This document shows positions 10,576 through 22,379 of a stretch of DNA of 64,000 nucleotides, in pieces (position 1 is the stretch's first letter; every line of letters begins with the position of its first letter). The notes below the pieces were generated by a model. The model had not been told where the DNA came from and searched no databases. It was given only the letters and a program-made list of their open reading frames with translations. The stretch lies in contig NC_090446.1 in the NCBI RefSeq assembly GCF_031143425.1, positions 655,423,717 through 655,487,716 of the forward strand, written 5' to 3'. This DNA is from Pleurodeles waltl (lineage: Eukaryota > Chordata > Amphibia > Caudata > Salamandridae). The translations under genes and the position numbers were made by a program.

Positions 10576-11934
10576 TACCACTCGAGAATGACATATGTAG
10601 GATGGGCGCTCACACTTTCACACTGTATTTACAGTGGGAAAGCTTCCAGGACTCTAAAGCCACTCAAAGAGGGTCAGCAAAACCTCAGGGAAGAGCCGAC
10701 CTCCCAGGTAGAGAAACCCACATGGGGGTTCTTCCCTCCCAGGGCATGGGACGCCCTTGTGTACCTGCCCTGTATTCTGCCTACCACCTGCTCCACCCTC
10801 TAGGGGGTTCTCTAGGGGGTAGCAGAAGGACTACTCAAGGTTGGCTAAGGTTGGGGAAATGCCACCCTGAGCAGAGGCGCACCTGTGCCTCCACAGGCCT
10901 GCACTATCAGGGCTAATACATTTTGATCAGGCTACTCTGGTGGGTGGTAATCAGTGCAGCGTCCCATTAGTGGCGAGGGCCGTACCTGTCCTGGGCATGT
11001 GGTGTACCTTTTTATAGGGCACTCATGGGTATGGATCGGAAGGGCATGCACATTTCCCACTGCAGTACAGTGGATAAATGCTCAGAGTCCTCAGGCCATG
11101 TAAAGAGAGTCAGCAAAAAAATTGGGAGTAAAAAGTGAAAGGTTTCAGGGAAATCACTTAGGAAGGGCCATATTCAACAGAAAACAACTTCAAATGGGTC
11201 GACAGAGGCTTTTAGCTGGAATATGACAACTTTTTAAAAGTTCCTTTTCCTTAATAGTTATATAAAATTTCATAATTATTAAATGTAATAATATTTTTTC
11301 AACATATTTTTTTAGATTTTGCAAAACATCATGCAAGCTGACAACGAATTCCCCCTTATCCCTGATGCCATAATTTGACATTTATACCCGACTAGCAATG
11401 CACAGATCATCAGCAGTTTAACCACAATTTTGCATCATTTACATCGATGATCAACACCATTACTTTGGATGCAGAATTATCTATTGCTGAGGGCAGAACA
11501 ACTAACCCTTTTTCCCACCACCCTCCCCCTGCCGGTGTGGTACGATAGTAGGTATAGTGTGTCGTTTGAACTCTTGGGGGTGAGCAGCTGTCCTGTGACC
11601 GCCATTCTTTTCCTCTGTCGGCTCCCAGTTATGTCCCGTGGGCCTTTCATCTCATTACTATTCCTCTTGGGGGTTCTTCAATGCCAGGACTAGTGATTCC
11701 CAAGCCTTCGCATTATCCAATGTGCCTATTCCCTCATTTGCCTCTCTTTGCAGAGTGGTCCCTTCACATTCTGCCCATTTCTCCAGCTCCTTTATCCAAG
11801 ATAGAAAGGAGGGTGTATTAAATGTAATAATATAACCCAGTATTATCCTATGGAACAACCAGATATGATGAAAGTAGCCTTTTGTGTTTTTTTTCAATGT
11901 AAGGGCATGATTACCATTACATTTTTCCATGCCC
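10576..11934. other. Non-coding stretch, nothing recognised
   Basis: I see no gene or named repeat. Part of 11210-11330 is strongly AT-rich. Confidence 0.6.
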
Positions 11935-14130
11935 TACTTTGAGAAATTGGGTTGTTGGTTGACTGAGGTGTGAGCCCTGGTCAAGCAACAGCCATAATCC
12001 GTTGCAGGGTGAAGCACAAAAAGTCACTAGTTTAACTTGTGCTTAACCTTGAGTAGGTTGGCACAAAAAGCAGTCAGGCTAAAGTTAGAGGCAATGTGTT
12101 AAGTATTTATGCAGTACACAAACAGCAACACAGAGAAAACACAACACAATAAAAATCCCAAACCAATTTAGAAAAATAGAGTCAATTTTAATAAATTATG
12201 TAACATCAGAAATACCAAAATCCAATTAATAGAACCGGAGTAATTACTTTTTAAAGTTTAGGGTTCAAAACAGCATGTCCTAAGTTCTAGAAAATGGCCA
12301 CCTAGGCACCTTTAGCGCTGCAACCAAGTTGCCAGGAGTGGATGGAGACCACTTGGGGGATCAGGACCCACTCAGGCTAGCTATAGGCGTGGGTTCGAGA
12401 AGGTGGGAGCTTTTTATGTCCATGTGGCTCTGAACAGGAGGCCAGCTAAACTAGCCCTTGGAGTCATTTTTGAAGTACTGGGTGCAGGTGAAGATGCAGG
12501 GCTCCACAACACTGCTGCCCTCTGAAGGTTCAAGGCAGGTGCCAGGCAGCAAAGGAGTCCTTCCAGGTACAGCAGCACTCTGGTAGAATGCACAGCAAGA
12601 CACACCAGTGGACAGTGTTCTGAGAGTCCTTCCACAGGTCCAGTAGTGAACTGAACAGTGGGTCTGGCAGCCCCATTTCTATACCTGGGCGCCCTGCTTC
12701 TAGAAGTTGGGAGAAGGTTCGAAGAGGGTTCTTTGAAGTTCTAGGAGTTTACTGCCTCCCCACTCTGGCTCTTAGCTAGCTGCACTGACAACACAGGGTT
12801 ATTAAGCCTACTGTGTGGTGGTAAAGCTCGACCTATTCAGGTGAAATGGGGCTGTGCATAAACCTGCCTCCATTAAGTCAGTTAAAGGCCCGTCCAGGCT
12901 CTGCTAATCCCACTATTGTGTGAATCTCTGGGGTGAAATCATAAAGTCTCAACTGTCAGTTACACTCAGTCATGTGACCTAAGCTAGGTTGCGGGCACAA
13001 TAGGGCAGGAAGATGCCAACTTTCTAAAAGTGGCATTTTCAAAGTTGTAATGATAAATCCATTAAAGAGGGTTTATCATTACAAGTTCATAGATGCCAAA
13101 CATGATATATCTACCATCTCTAGTTTAGGAATTGCAGCTTATTAAATTTAATAAGGCATCCCCTTTCTTATCTGATGGGAGGGGAAACCCTCACACCAGT
13201 GAAAAATGAATATTGGAGTTTTTCACTACTTGAACTTGTAATACTTAAAAATACATATCCTACCTTTTAATTACACAGCAGCCTGCCCTATGGGCTAACT
13301 AGGTCCTAACCGTAGGGGTGACTTATATGTTTTAAAAGAGGAGTTTAAGACTTGGCAAGGGGTTTTAACTGCCAAGTGGCATGGTAGTGGGACACTGCCT
13401 TCAGGCTGCAATGGCAGGCCTGGGACACGTTTTAAAGAGCTTCTTAAGTGGGTGGTACAATAAGTGCTGCAGGCCCACTGGTAGCATTTAATTTATAGGC
13501 CCTGGGTATAGGGTATACCATTTTACAAGTGGCTTAAATGTAAATTAAATATGCTCATCTGGTATATGCCAATCCAACCATGTTTAGGGAGAGAGCACAA
13601 GCACTTTAGTACTGGGTAGCAGTGGTAAAGCACAGAGAGTCCTAAGTCCAACAAACAAAAATCCAGCAGAGAGTCTGAGTACGATGGCAAAACATTTGGG
13701 GTGACCCAGTAGAGAGGGTAATTTTCAACAACTACTTTTAAATATCATGCATCCTGTTTTATGTGCAAAAGGTCTACTTAGGGTTGACAAATATTAAAAA
13801 TTATAGAAACTTTGACAGGTTGAATTTGCAGTTTTTAAACTGCAACTGCTAGGTCACACATAGTAGGCCTACAGTCATGTTTGTATTGTAACTGGAGTGG
13901 ATAGCAAACTAGGTGCTGCAGTCCACAAGTGACATTGAACTTCCAGTCCGGGGGTACACTCTGTACCATATACAAGGGCCTCATAAGTAAGTCAAACATG
14001 CAAATTAGGGGTATAACAATTTTATCATGTTGAAAGGGAGATCACCGGCACTTTATCATTGGTACTTGAGGTAAAGTGCACAGTTCTACAAACCAACAAA
14101 AATAGGGTTGGACTTAAAGGCCATAAAAAC
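11935..14130. repeat. Interspersed repeat region, R1 copy b and related segments
   Basis: The first 325 bases match 4960-5260. The segment at 13008-13110 matches 9843-9956. The segments at about 13465-13670 and 13905-14110 are diverged copies of each other, sharing GTGCTGCAG, a GTATACCA or GTACCATA stretch, CACTTTA and CCAACAAA. This looks like one long non-coding repeat with a partial internal or adjacent second copy. I cannot assign a class. Confidence 0.5.
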
Positions 14131-14249
14131 AGGGTGGCCTTGCAGAAAGGGCAAATATCCAACAATCGTCCAGATACACATGCAGGTGAATTGTGAGTTA
14201 TTTTAACTTACTAATTAGCTTCATAGAACCAAAATGCCCTGCAAAATAC

Positions 14250-15300
14250 CGACATGCATGACTGATGGAAGATTTTGGTGTCATATGTACTTAAGAAAAA
14301 GGCAGCATACATCATTGAGGCAGTCTCTAGCATCGGAGACAGTTTTTATGTTGATGGAGTGTCAGCAGTGTCTATTTCGGTAATGGTGTTTCCTGTAACT
14401 TGGAGTTTGAAGAGCCACATGGTTGCAATCAATGACAATACCCAAGGGAAGTTATCAATTGCATGGAATTCCATTGCCCCATCACTTTTCTGCCAGATAG
14501 TCTAACATGGTAAGAAACTGGTGTTGGTTAGTGAAGCATTTCAGCACCTGTTGCAAGGAGCGAGATTTGCTTGCCTGTAAGATGCCCACAGTGTCTCCAG
14601 TATCTATCCAGTAGCCATGAAATGGAGTATAGTTACGGCCAGATTTACAGGGCCCTGGCACCTCCTTGTGCACACTAGCCTAAAATGCTAATGTGGCATT
14701 AAGGAGGCCATTTCCATGAGCCATATTTATAGTGGCACAATGCTTGCGTTGCTCCACTTTGTAACCCTGTGCGCCACATTATGCCTGTGCCAAGCATAAT
14801 GTATGCAGGGGGGGGCGTTCCCATGCAGGGATGCCGCAAAAAATGGCACAGAGAAATTTACAAGATTTCACTGCAATTTCTTTCCTTCATTTTTAACGCA
14901 GGCATTAAAATGACACGCCCATACTTACCTATGGGCCTCCCTAGTGCTTTGCTGCACTAGTGCCATAATTTATGGTGCTAATTCAGCAAAGCACCACAGT
15001 AGTGTCATTAATTCTGACGCTATTGTGGAAATGACCACCATGGTGTTCCATATTGTAAACAGGACACAGCCATGGTGTTGATAGTTGGGGCAGAAGTGAT
15101 GCAAGAAAAGTGGTGCATCAGGACCGATGCACCATATTCTTGTAAATCTGGCCCTTAGTATTTTGGACAGGCATAGGCATAGGTGAAGTGAGCTTCTGCT
15201 CCTTGCAAGCCAAGTGTCAAGGATGGTTTCCCCTGTTAATTTCCAAAGGAAATGTTGAGAAGCAATAAAGTAAAATACAGCTGAACAGGATAGCATGAAA
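14250..15300 (-). pseudogene. HARBI1-like transposase relic, split by a MITE
   Basis: The minus strand holds degraded Harbinger transposase. From upstream: a helical stretch ending CLCLSKIL (about 15160), then after the inserted MITE TGDTVGILQASKSRSLQQVL (about 14590-14540). This matches the family's GD..GISQ.S.SR..  helix-turn-helix region. Then comes NFPWVL, and in a shifted frame VIDCNHVALQTPS, the first catalytic aspartate region, and YRNR, HSINIKTVSDA. Two or more frameshifts and several stops are present, so it is dead. The second and third catalytic residues are not visible. It is a different and older Harbinger lineage than copies 1 and 2, which have IDGTHV at this place. Confidence 0.65.
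14636..15154. mobile_element. 519-bp MITE, TIR CGGCCAGATTTACA, TTA target duplication
   Basis: The left end is CGGCCAGATTTACAGGGCC and the right end, inverted, GGGCCAGATTTACAAG. TTA is repeated directly outside (14633-14635, 15155-15157). The interior has paired inverted segments, for example a (G)CACTAGTG centre with AGCAAAGCACNAC arms near 14950-14990. It cuts the HARBI1-like relic between codons for the SKIL and ATG-type motifs. Its ends match the element at 57470-60812. Confidence 0.85.
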
Positions 15301-16694
15301 TTAAATTTGGTAAAAAGTTAGACCTTTAAGCCAAAAGGGTGTTTTTTATTATTTGGTGAAAATCCGTTCAACTCTTTAAACAAAATGGGTTTAAATTAGA
15401 GTGATATATGGAAACTTGGGGAGGGACTCCTGTGGTGTTGCCAATTAAAAAAACAGTGCAATCTTACTAAGAGAGATACCTTTTTCCCCATTGGCTGATT
15501 CAGTAAACCAATTCCAGGACCCCATTTAAAATTCCATATAATAGGGCAGGGTTGGGGTACCCTGAACCCCTGGCACTTCTGATGGGATGCAGAGGGACCT
15601 AAAAAATAAAATAAATAATGCTTTTTACTGCTGCAGTACTCCTGCAGGACCCCTGGTTAAGTATTGTGGAACTCTTATGGGAGCTGTGGGACCAGGGACA
15701 GTGCAAGTTTTCAGAATTGAAGCTTGTGCAATCTCGAAATATTGCTGTAGAAGCTTGAGCTGTTGTACAAGTGGAGTGCTGCAGTACCGCAAAACAAAAT
15801 AATAAAAAACAAGAAAAGTATGGGGAGAGGGTCTGTGGTGTGTTGGCTATCTGCACTGCCAACCACACCCATGAATTGCCCAAAGCCATGCTCAACTAGG
15901 AAATTCGGTGAATATAATCATGGCCTCTGGAATTATGCGATTGTGTTACTGTGGCGATTTATAGATTGGCCGCATTTGCCGCATAATCCATCATCTGCCT
16001 TGAATATAATTAAAGTAAAACAGATAATCACTTGAAAATAAGGGTTCAAGTAACCTTATAGTTAGGTATAATAATAAGACCTGATTTTATGTTAAAAATC
16101 CTAGAAATTTCCTGAAAAACCGAAAGGTGTAAATGATGTTACAATTAGGTATAACTTCACATTGAAAAAAAACTCAGAAATTAATGGAACAAAACACAAG
16201 CTAGAGGGACTTTAAAGTTAGATAAGGTAATACCATTTTAGCTTATGTTTAAAAAAGTAAGAATTCAGAGAAGAAAGTAAATATTAAAGTGATTTTATAG
16301 TTACATGCTGTAATAATATAAAAACTAATATTTTAAAACAAAAATGAAATTCACTAGTAATAGTTTACTGAGCTAACTATAACTTGCAACACCACCATGC
16401 ATTATGATCACATATTACATCACTTATGATGTGTTAAGTTACATCATTGATGACATCACTAATGACATCTCAAATTATATCAATGATGATCTCAACCCCT
16501 TCTTTTTGAAATTGCTGTGTACTGCCGCCCGCTCTGAAATCATCAATGAGTACTAGGATCAATAGAAGAGGTGCTACATTACGCCCCATTCCTGAACCCA
16601 AACCTCTACTTCCTTCTCACCCGAACAGGGATGTTTTTCACCACTCCCAGTTGCCTGTGAGTTGCAATGGTGCAGGTGTTTTACCCAAGAGACT
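15301..16694. other. Non-coding stretch, nothing recognised
   Basis: AT-rich from 16000 to 16500, with a small direct-repeat cluster of ATCA(T/C)TGATGAC-type motifs at 16430-16490. I see no gene. Confidence 0.6.
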
Positions 16695-17329
16695 GGGGGT
16701 CACATGTACGAAATTCAGATTTTGAGAGCCGCAAATTGTGATTCAAAGCGACTCGCAATTTGCAAGTTGCAAAACCTGATGTACAACAGTGTCAATTACA
16801 CAGTTTGCGATTCTCAATGGGGTCGTAAATGACCTACCTTATGAATATTCATGAGGTAGGTCACCATTTGCGACCCCATTGGGAATGGCCACCCTCACAG
16901 GGATGGCGACCTGCTGGGGACAGCAGACCACCATGTCTGTGACTGCTTTTAAATAAAGCAGTTATTGTTTTACATACACCCCGTTTTCCTTAAAGGAAAA
17001 CGAGATGCATTTCAAGATCAAAAATAAAAAGTTTTCTTTTCATTTTTGCTGCCATTCACAAAGGGGAAGGGGTCCCATGGTGACCCATTCCCTTTTGCTA
17101 AGTTTGAAACTGGTGCTAACTGGGATTGTTTTGCGACTGCATTCGCAGTCACAAAATAAGCATGCATACCATCTACATTCGGTAGCAGGAAGGGACACCC
17201 TTGTCATGCCCCTTCCTAGTACCAAATCACAAAACCCAAACAGCGATTCAGTAACAAATAGCATTTTTCAAGTCACAAATGGCCCGATTCGCCCTGTGTG
17301 ACTTGAAAAATGCTTCATACATCTGGCCC
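16695..17329. mobile_element. Non-autonomous DNA element, TIR GGGYCASATGTA
   Basis: The left end is GGGTCACATGTACGAA and the right end, inverted, GGGCCAGATGTATGAA. The interior shares collinear blocks with 51063-51767, including GACAGCAGACCACCATGTCTG, AATAAAGCAGTT and the self-complementary CGTTTTCCTTAAAGGAAAACG. Other inverted pairs are GACCTACCTTATGAATATTCATGAGGTAGGTC and GACTTGAAAAATGC with its inverse at the right end. I could not read a clean target duplication. Confidence 0.75.
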
Positions 17330-17919
17330 TAAGTAGCTGCAGTAATAGGCATTAACAGGGAAGACCACAGGAAATTAGATTTCTTGTTTCGAGCGGAGCA
17401 AGTGAAACAGAGAAAAGGATTCTGAAACATAAATGAAGAGAGACTCAGGGGTAAATCCAAAACAGAGCAAAGAATAACTCAATACAGTAGACAGTCATTT
17501 ACTAAACCAAGAATGAATTCTATATGTTTCATCACAAATATTCTAAGTATTTAATATAACAAATGTATCTGTTGTGAGAAAAATATTGGTAGATACCCAC
17601 AAACAAGACAGAAAGTTTTTTCTGCAGCTAGATTCTATGTGGGCCATGCATTATAAAAAGAAATGTACAGGCTATCTAGCCTCAGCCTATCAGTGAGTAT
17701 CACTTTCAACATTAGCATGTCTCATGGACAGGGTGGAGGGGTGATATTAGTGGTAATGTGTTTTGACCACTTCCCGCATAGATTATGCATTTTTTACATT
17801 ACATCTGCGCTCAAAGTTTGAGATTTGTTATTGATGAAAATAGATTGCAGCACAATGGATCTCACATCTGGGGAGACTGGGGTTAGGTTTTAAATGGATG
17901 GGTAGAGGGATTATGGACT
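17330..17919. other. Non-coding stretch, nothing recognised
   Basis: No supported gene or repeat. Confidence 0.6.
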
Positions 17920-19216
17920 AGTGACTCTTCAGTCCAAGTTTGGTGGAGGTAAGTCCTTGCCTCACCTCGCTGGACTGCATTGCTGGGAACCGCGACTTTT
18001 GCAGCTACTCCGGCCCCTGTGTACTTCCGGCGGAAATCCTTTGTGCACAGCCAAGCCTAGGTCCACGGCACTCTAACCTGCATTGCACGACTTTCTAAGT
18101 TGGTCTCCGGCGACGTGGGACTCCTTTGTGTAACTTCGGGTGAGCACCGTTTCACGCATCCTTGTAGTGCCTGTTTATGGCACTTCTCTGGGTGCTAGCT
18201 GCTGCTGAGAGGGCTCCTTGTCTTGCTCGATGTCCCCTCTCTCTCTTGACGCAATTTGCGACATCCTGGTCCCTTCTGGGCCATAGCAGCATCCAAAAAT
18301 GCTTACCGCACAATTTGCAGCTAGCAAGGCTTGTTGGCGGTCTTTCGGCGGGAAAGCACTTCTGCACAACTCTCCACGGCGTGAGGGATCCGTCCTCCAA
18401 AGGGGAAGTCTCTAGCCCTTGTTGTTCTTGCAGAAACCTCAGCTTCTTCTGTCCAGTAGAAGCTTCTTTGCACCCACAGCTGGCATTTCCTGGGCATATG
18501 CCCATCTCCGACTTGCTTGTGACTTTTGGACTTGGTCCCCTTGTTCCACAGGTACCCTAGATTGGAAATCCATCATTGTTGCATTGTTGGTTTGTGTCTT
18601 CCCTGCATTATTCCCCTATCACGACTTCTTTGTCCTTTGGGGAACTTTAGTGCACTTTGCACTCACTTTTCAGGGTCTTGGGGAGGGTTATTTTTCTAAC
18701 TCTCACTATTTTCTAATAGTCCCAGCTACCTTCTACAAGGTCACATAGGTTTGGGGTCCATTCGTGGTTCGCATTCCACTTTTGGAGTATATGGTTTGTG
18801 TTGCCCCTATCCCTATGTGTCCCCATTGCATCCTATTGTAACTATACATTGTTTGCACTGTTTTCTAAGACTATACTGCATATTTTTGGTATTGTGTACA
18901 TATATCTTGTGTATATTTCCTATCCTCTCACTGAGGGTACACTCTAAGATACTTTGGCATATTGTCATAAAAATAAAGTACCTTTATTTTTAGTATAACT
19001 GTGTATTGTGTTTTCTTATGATATTGTGCAAGTGACACTTGTGGTACTGTAGGAGCTTCACTAGTCTCCTAGTTCAGCCTAAGCTGCTCTGCTAAGCTAC
19101 CATTATCTATCAGCCTATGCTGCTAGACACCCTATACACTAATAAGGGATAACTGGGCCTGGTGCAAGGTGCAAGTACCCCTTGGTACTCTCTATAAGCC
19201 AGTCCAGCCTCCTACA
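17920..19216 (+). mobile_element. 5'-truncated copy of the 2.85-kb TG...CA element
   Basis: Collinear over about 1.3 kb with 59200-60514. Both share GTGACTCTTCAGTCCAAG, TTTGGTGGAGGTAAGTCC, the self-complementary AAAAATAAAGTAC/CTTTATTTTT polyadenylation region and the exact end CAGCCTCCTACA. The left 1.5 kb of the full element is missing. No coding sequence is conserved between the copies. Confidence 0.85.
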
Positions 19217-20541
19217 GAGTGCCATTGAGTTTCCTTGCAGAATCGAATCCCTGTTGAACAAGAAACGAAAAGATAACATTTAGAACATCAATGTGCATGA
19301 GCTCTATAACTGAGGAGCAGGAGATGACATAACAAGAAACTAAAGAACATTCTAGTTCTACTCTCAGGCAACCAGCTAAATGTGCCCTTAATGACCGATC
19401 CACAATGATGAGGCTCTTTTATTTTTTTCATATGTGACAATATAGCAAGTGGGCGAGCGCAAAGCAATCCGTCCATAAAGTAATCTCTCTTTGGGCTTCA
19501 AACCACGCCTAGGTCACGTCAGTCTCTTTCATTGGTTCCTGGGCTTGCTCTTTAAAATCTGCTTGCTTTAATTTGTGAAAGGCATGCATACGTCATGCCT
19601 TTTCCGGTGTTTAGCCCACCTACGCAGCACTGGTAAACTACTAGAAACATACGAGGCTCGATGTTTTGAGCCTAGTTTCTGGGCTACTTTATCTGTTAAT
19701 TTTCCCCTCAGCGCGATCGCTCTGGGGTTTACATAGCACGATTGCGCTCCGTTTTTTTGTTTTCAATTTCAGCACGATCACGCTGCATTTTACATAGCGC
19801 GATCGCGCTGTGTTTTTTTTTCTTTTAATTTGTCAGGCAAGAAAAGTTAGGTTGGGAGTTTACAACGCAAATAGTTCCAACTCGAGCAAATGCAAGCCCC
19901 GTTGCAATGAAAAAACTTGTTCCATATGTTGACACCAGACGTGCAGATTTTATTTTATGCTGAACAAGGACATAGTTAGAGTCAGGAAACATGAGGGATC
20001 TTGGAACTGAAGCATGAAGTCAAAAATTGAGCACACCAATTGCCATTCATAAATTCATCTAAGTTACTTGTATCCAGGCCATTTTGATATTGCAGGATTT
20101 CACTTTAGGTCTTTCCTACAGTTTGCAGATCTCTTGTGGAAAATACCAAATAATGACAGTGGGCTTAGAGCCTGTCCATTCCTAACTATTAGTTAGTTTA
20201 CTTGTCAAAGTCATGTGCTTGCTGCTTTGAGAAATAGTGGAGCTTGGAAGCCAGGGGATGTCAGGTAGAGAAGCTCAGAGTTGTGTGTCGCCTGCCCAAA
20301 CATCAACTGTACAAAAATATTACAGAAGCAGGACAACTTCAACATATGGAATCGTGAAGACAGGTCAGGTCACAAGCAACATCTGAGCGCAGTAGACAAA
20401 GAGCTACAAGTGGCTGAAGATCCCACGAGTACCAAGGGACCCCATTCAAATAGGGTGCAATAATTCCCAACAACATGCAAGAGTTATAAATTCATATGCC
20501 ATATTACTCACTAATTAGGTTCAAGTGATATGTGGGGACAC
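19217..20541. other. Non-coding stretch with GCGATCGC-type motif cluster
   Basis: At 19705-19812 the motif GC(G/A)CGAT(C/T)(G/A)CGCT recurs four times, separated by T-rich or TTTACATAG spacers. The rest shows no gene or named element. Confidence 0.6.
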
Positions 20542-20544
20542 TAT

Positions 20545-21122
20545 GGGGGTCATTCTAACCCTGGCGGTCCAAGACCGCCAGGGCTAAAATGACGGGGGCA
20601 CCGCCAACAGGCTGGCGGTGCCCCGCTGGGCATTCTGACCGGGGCGGTTTGACCGCGGTCAGAAGTGGAAAACCGGCGGTGTCCCGCCGGTTTTCCGCTG
20701 CCCATTTGAATCCTCCATGGCGGCGCAGCTCTCTGCGCCGCCATGGGGATTCTGACAGCCCATACCGCCATCCTGTTCCTGGCGGTTCGCCCGCCAAGAA
20801 CAGGATGGCGGTATGGGTTGTCGTGGGGCCCCCGTAAGAGGGCCCCACAAAGAATTTCACTGTCTGCATTGCAGACAGTGAAATTCGCGACGGGTGCCAC
20901 TGCACCCGTCGCACCTTCCCACTCCGCCGGCTCCATTCGGAGCCGGCGTCCTCGTGGGAAGGTAGTTTTGCACTGGGCTGGCGGGCGGCCTTTTGGCGGT
21001 CACCCGCCAGCCCAGTGCAAAACCCAGAATACCCTCAGCGGTCTTCCGACCGCGGAGCGGTATTTTGGAGGGGGAAGTCTGGCGGGCGGCCTCCGCCGCC
21101 CGCCAGACTTAGAATCACCCCC
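20545..21122. mobile_element. 578-bp Harbinger-type element made of serial hairpins
   Basis: The left end is GGGGGTCATTCTAACCCTGG and the right end, inverted, GGGGGTGATTCTAAGTCTGG. TAT flanks both sides (20542-20544, 21123-21125). The interior is a chain of separate inverted repeats with short loops. Arms: 20559-20569/20573-20583 (11 bp); 20595-20605/20614-20624 (11); 20634-20640/20657-20663 (7); 20667-20679/20684-20696 (13); 20715-20728/20733-20746 (14); 20759-20778/20798-20817 (20); 20824-20831/20840-20847 (8); 20853-20867/20871-20885 (15); 20887-20897/20902-20912 (11); 20913-20922/20954-20963 (10); 20965-20985/21003-21023 (21); 21076-21090/21095-21109 (15). It is GC-rich unlike its flanks and has no coding capacity; open frames across it are by-products. 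Confidence 0.93.
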
Positions 21123-21125
21123 TAT

Positions 21126-22379
21126 ATGTATTTGGTATAGGACCCCGCTCTTTGTAGATTAGGTGATCTGGTCTTGAAGAATTGCCATAAATCTGTTGAG
21201 ACAAATAAGGCAAGAAGCATGTTGACCCTTTACGTGAATAAATGAGAACATTATTTTCTATAATACTCTCACTTTGTTTTTAACTTTTAATGGACCTTTG
21301 CAATTATGTAATTTCAGGGGGATACCCTAGTTAATTTTAATCTTTGGTTTACCAGTCAACATTGGGTTTCTGAGAGATTCTTCAAACTCAGGCTGCACAT
21401 ACTGGGAAAAGATCTCCAACAAACAGCCCCTACTTATGGGTCCCTTGGGCATTGCAGCGGCAGCCCAATGAGGAGCTAACCCGATGATGAAGCATGTCAC
21501 CTCTATGGGTAGGTGAGGCCTCTTGTGCCGATATTTTCAATATTCTGTCAAACCTGACAATCAATATGGTTCACAAATGGTGTTAACTTTCATTATTTTT
21601 TAAAGGGACAGTACATTTTTCTTTAGTGACAACCTTTACCAATGTCAGGCTGAAATTATGAGAGGTTTCTACTATGCCATGCCCACCAAAGTCCAGAAGT
21701 GAATGTGATCTACGCAGGACTCCGAGAAATGGATAACACTGCATCCTCCCAGACAAATAGAATGAAATCAAGGTGCAGTTCATCCATGGCAGTGTCTTCA
21801 TGAAGCCCAAAGAACAAATAATGCAAGAAACAAATAAGACTATGGAGGATGCTGTCCTCATGTAGGGGTGCTCTAACAGGTTGTTGAATGCCAGAGCATC
21901 CCACAAGGATGCAGCACTAAAGTGTCCACTCAAGTCAGAACCTGGCTAGTGTCCCAAATGTTCCTGGTAAGGTAGGAGGACAGAAAAAATCTCAGGTGAC
22001 CAGCAAGACCTTTCAATGGTGCGGTGCACCTTTCCCAACACGGGAGAGTGCCTAGCCTTAGGGAAGAAATGCTAAACTTGTGGAAAGGAAAACAATTTTT
22101 TGAAGGCATGCCATTCTGTTCCAACTTTCAAACTCACCAAAAGAAAGAAATGAGTGCCCTGGAATATCCAGGCAGTGGAGCCAAGTGCACATGGGAGTGT
22201 AAATAATGACTGCTCTCGTTGACACAGTCATGCATCAAAATTATGGTACAAGAATGTATGAGACTGTGACAGTGAAGGCAGAACTCTAACTGAGCCGAGT
22301 CAGGGTTTATGTCTTTGAAAATGCCACATACCTCCCCCTAGCGGGGGATTCACAGCAAGCTTCAGACACCATAAGAACT
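21126..22379. other. Non-coding stretch, possibly the leader or gag end of the Gypsy relic
   Basis: I recognise no protein. It lies directly upstream of the Gypsy pol relic and could contain decayed gag, but nothing in it shows this. Confidence 0.4.

Noticed and set aside
20743..21162. 139-codon and similar long frames across the hairpin element
   Set aside because: Open frames occur on both strands because the sequence is GC-rich and self-complementary; no protein similarity.
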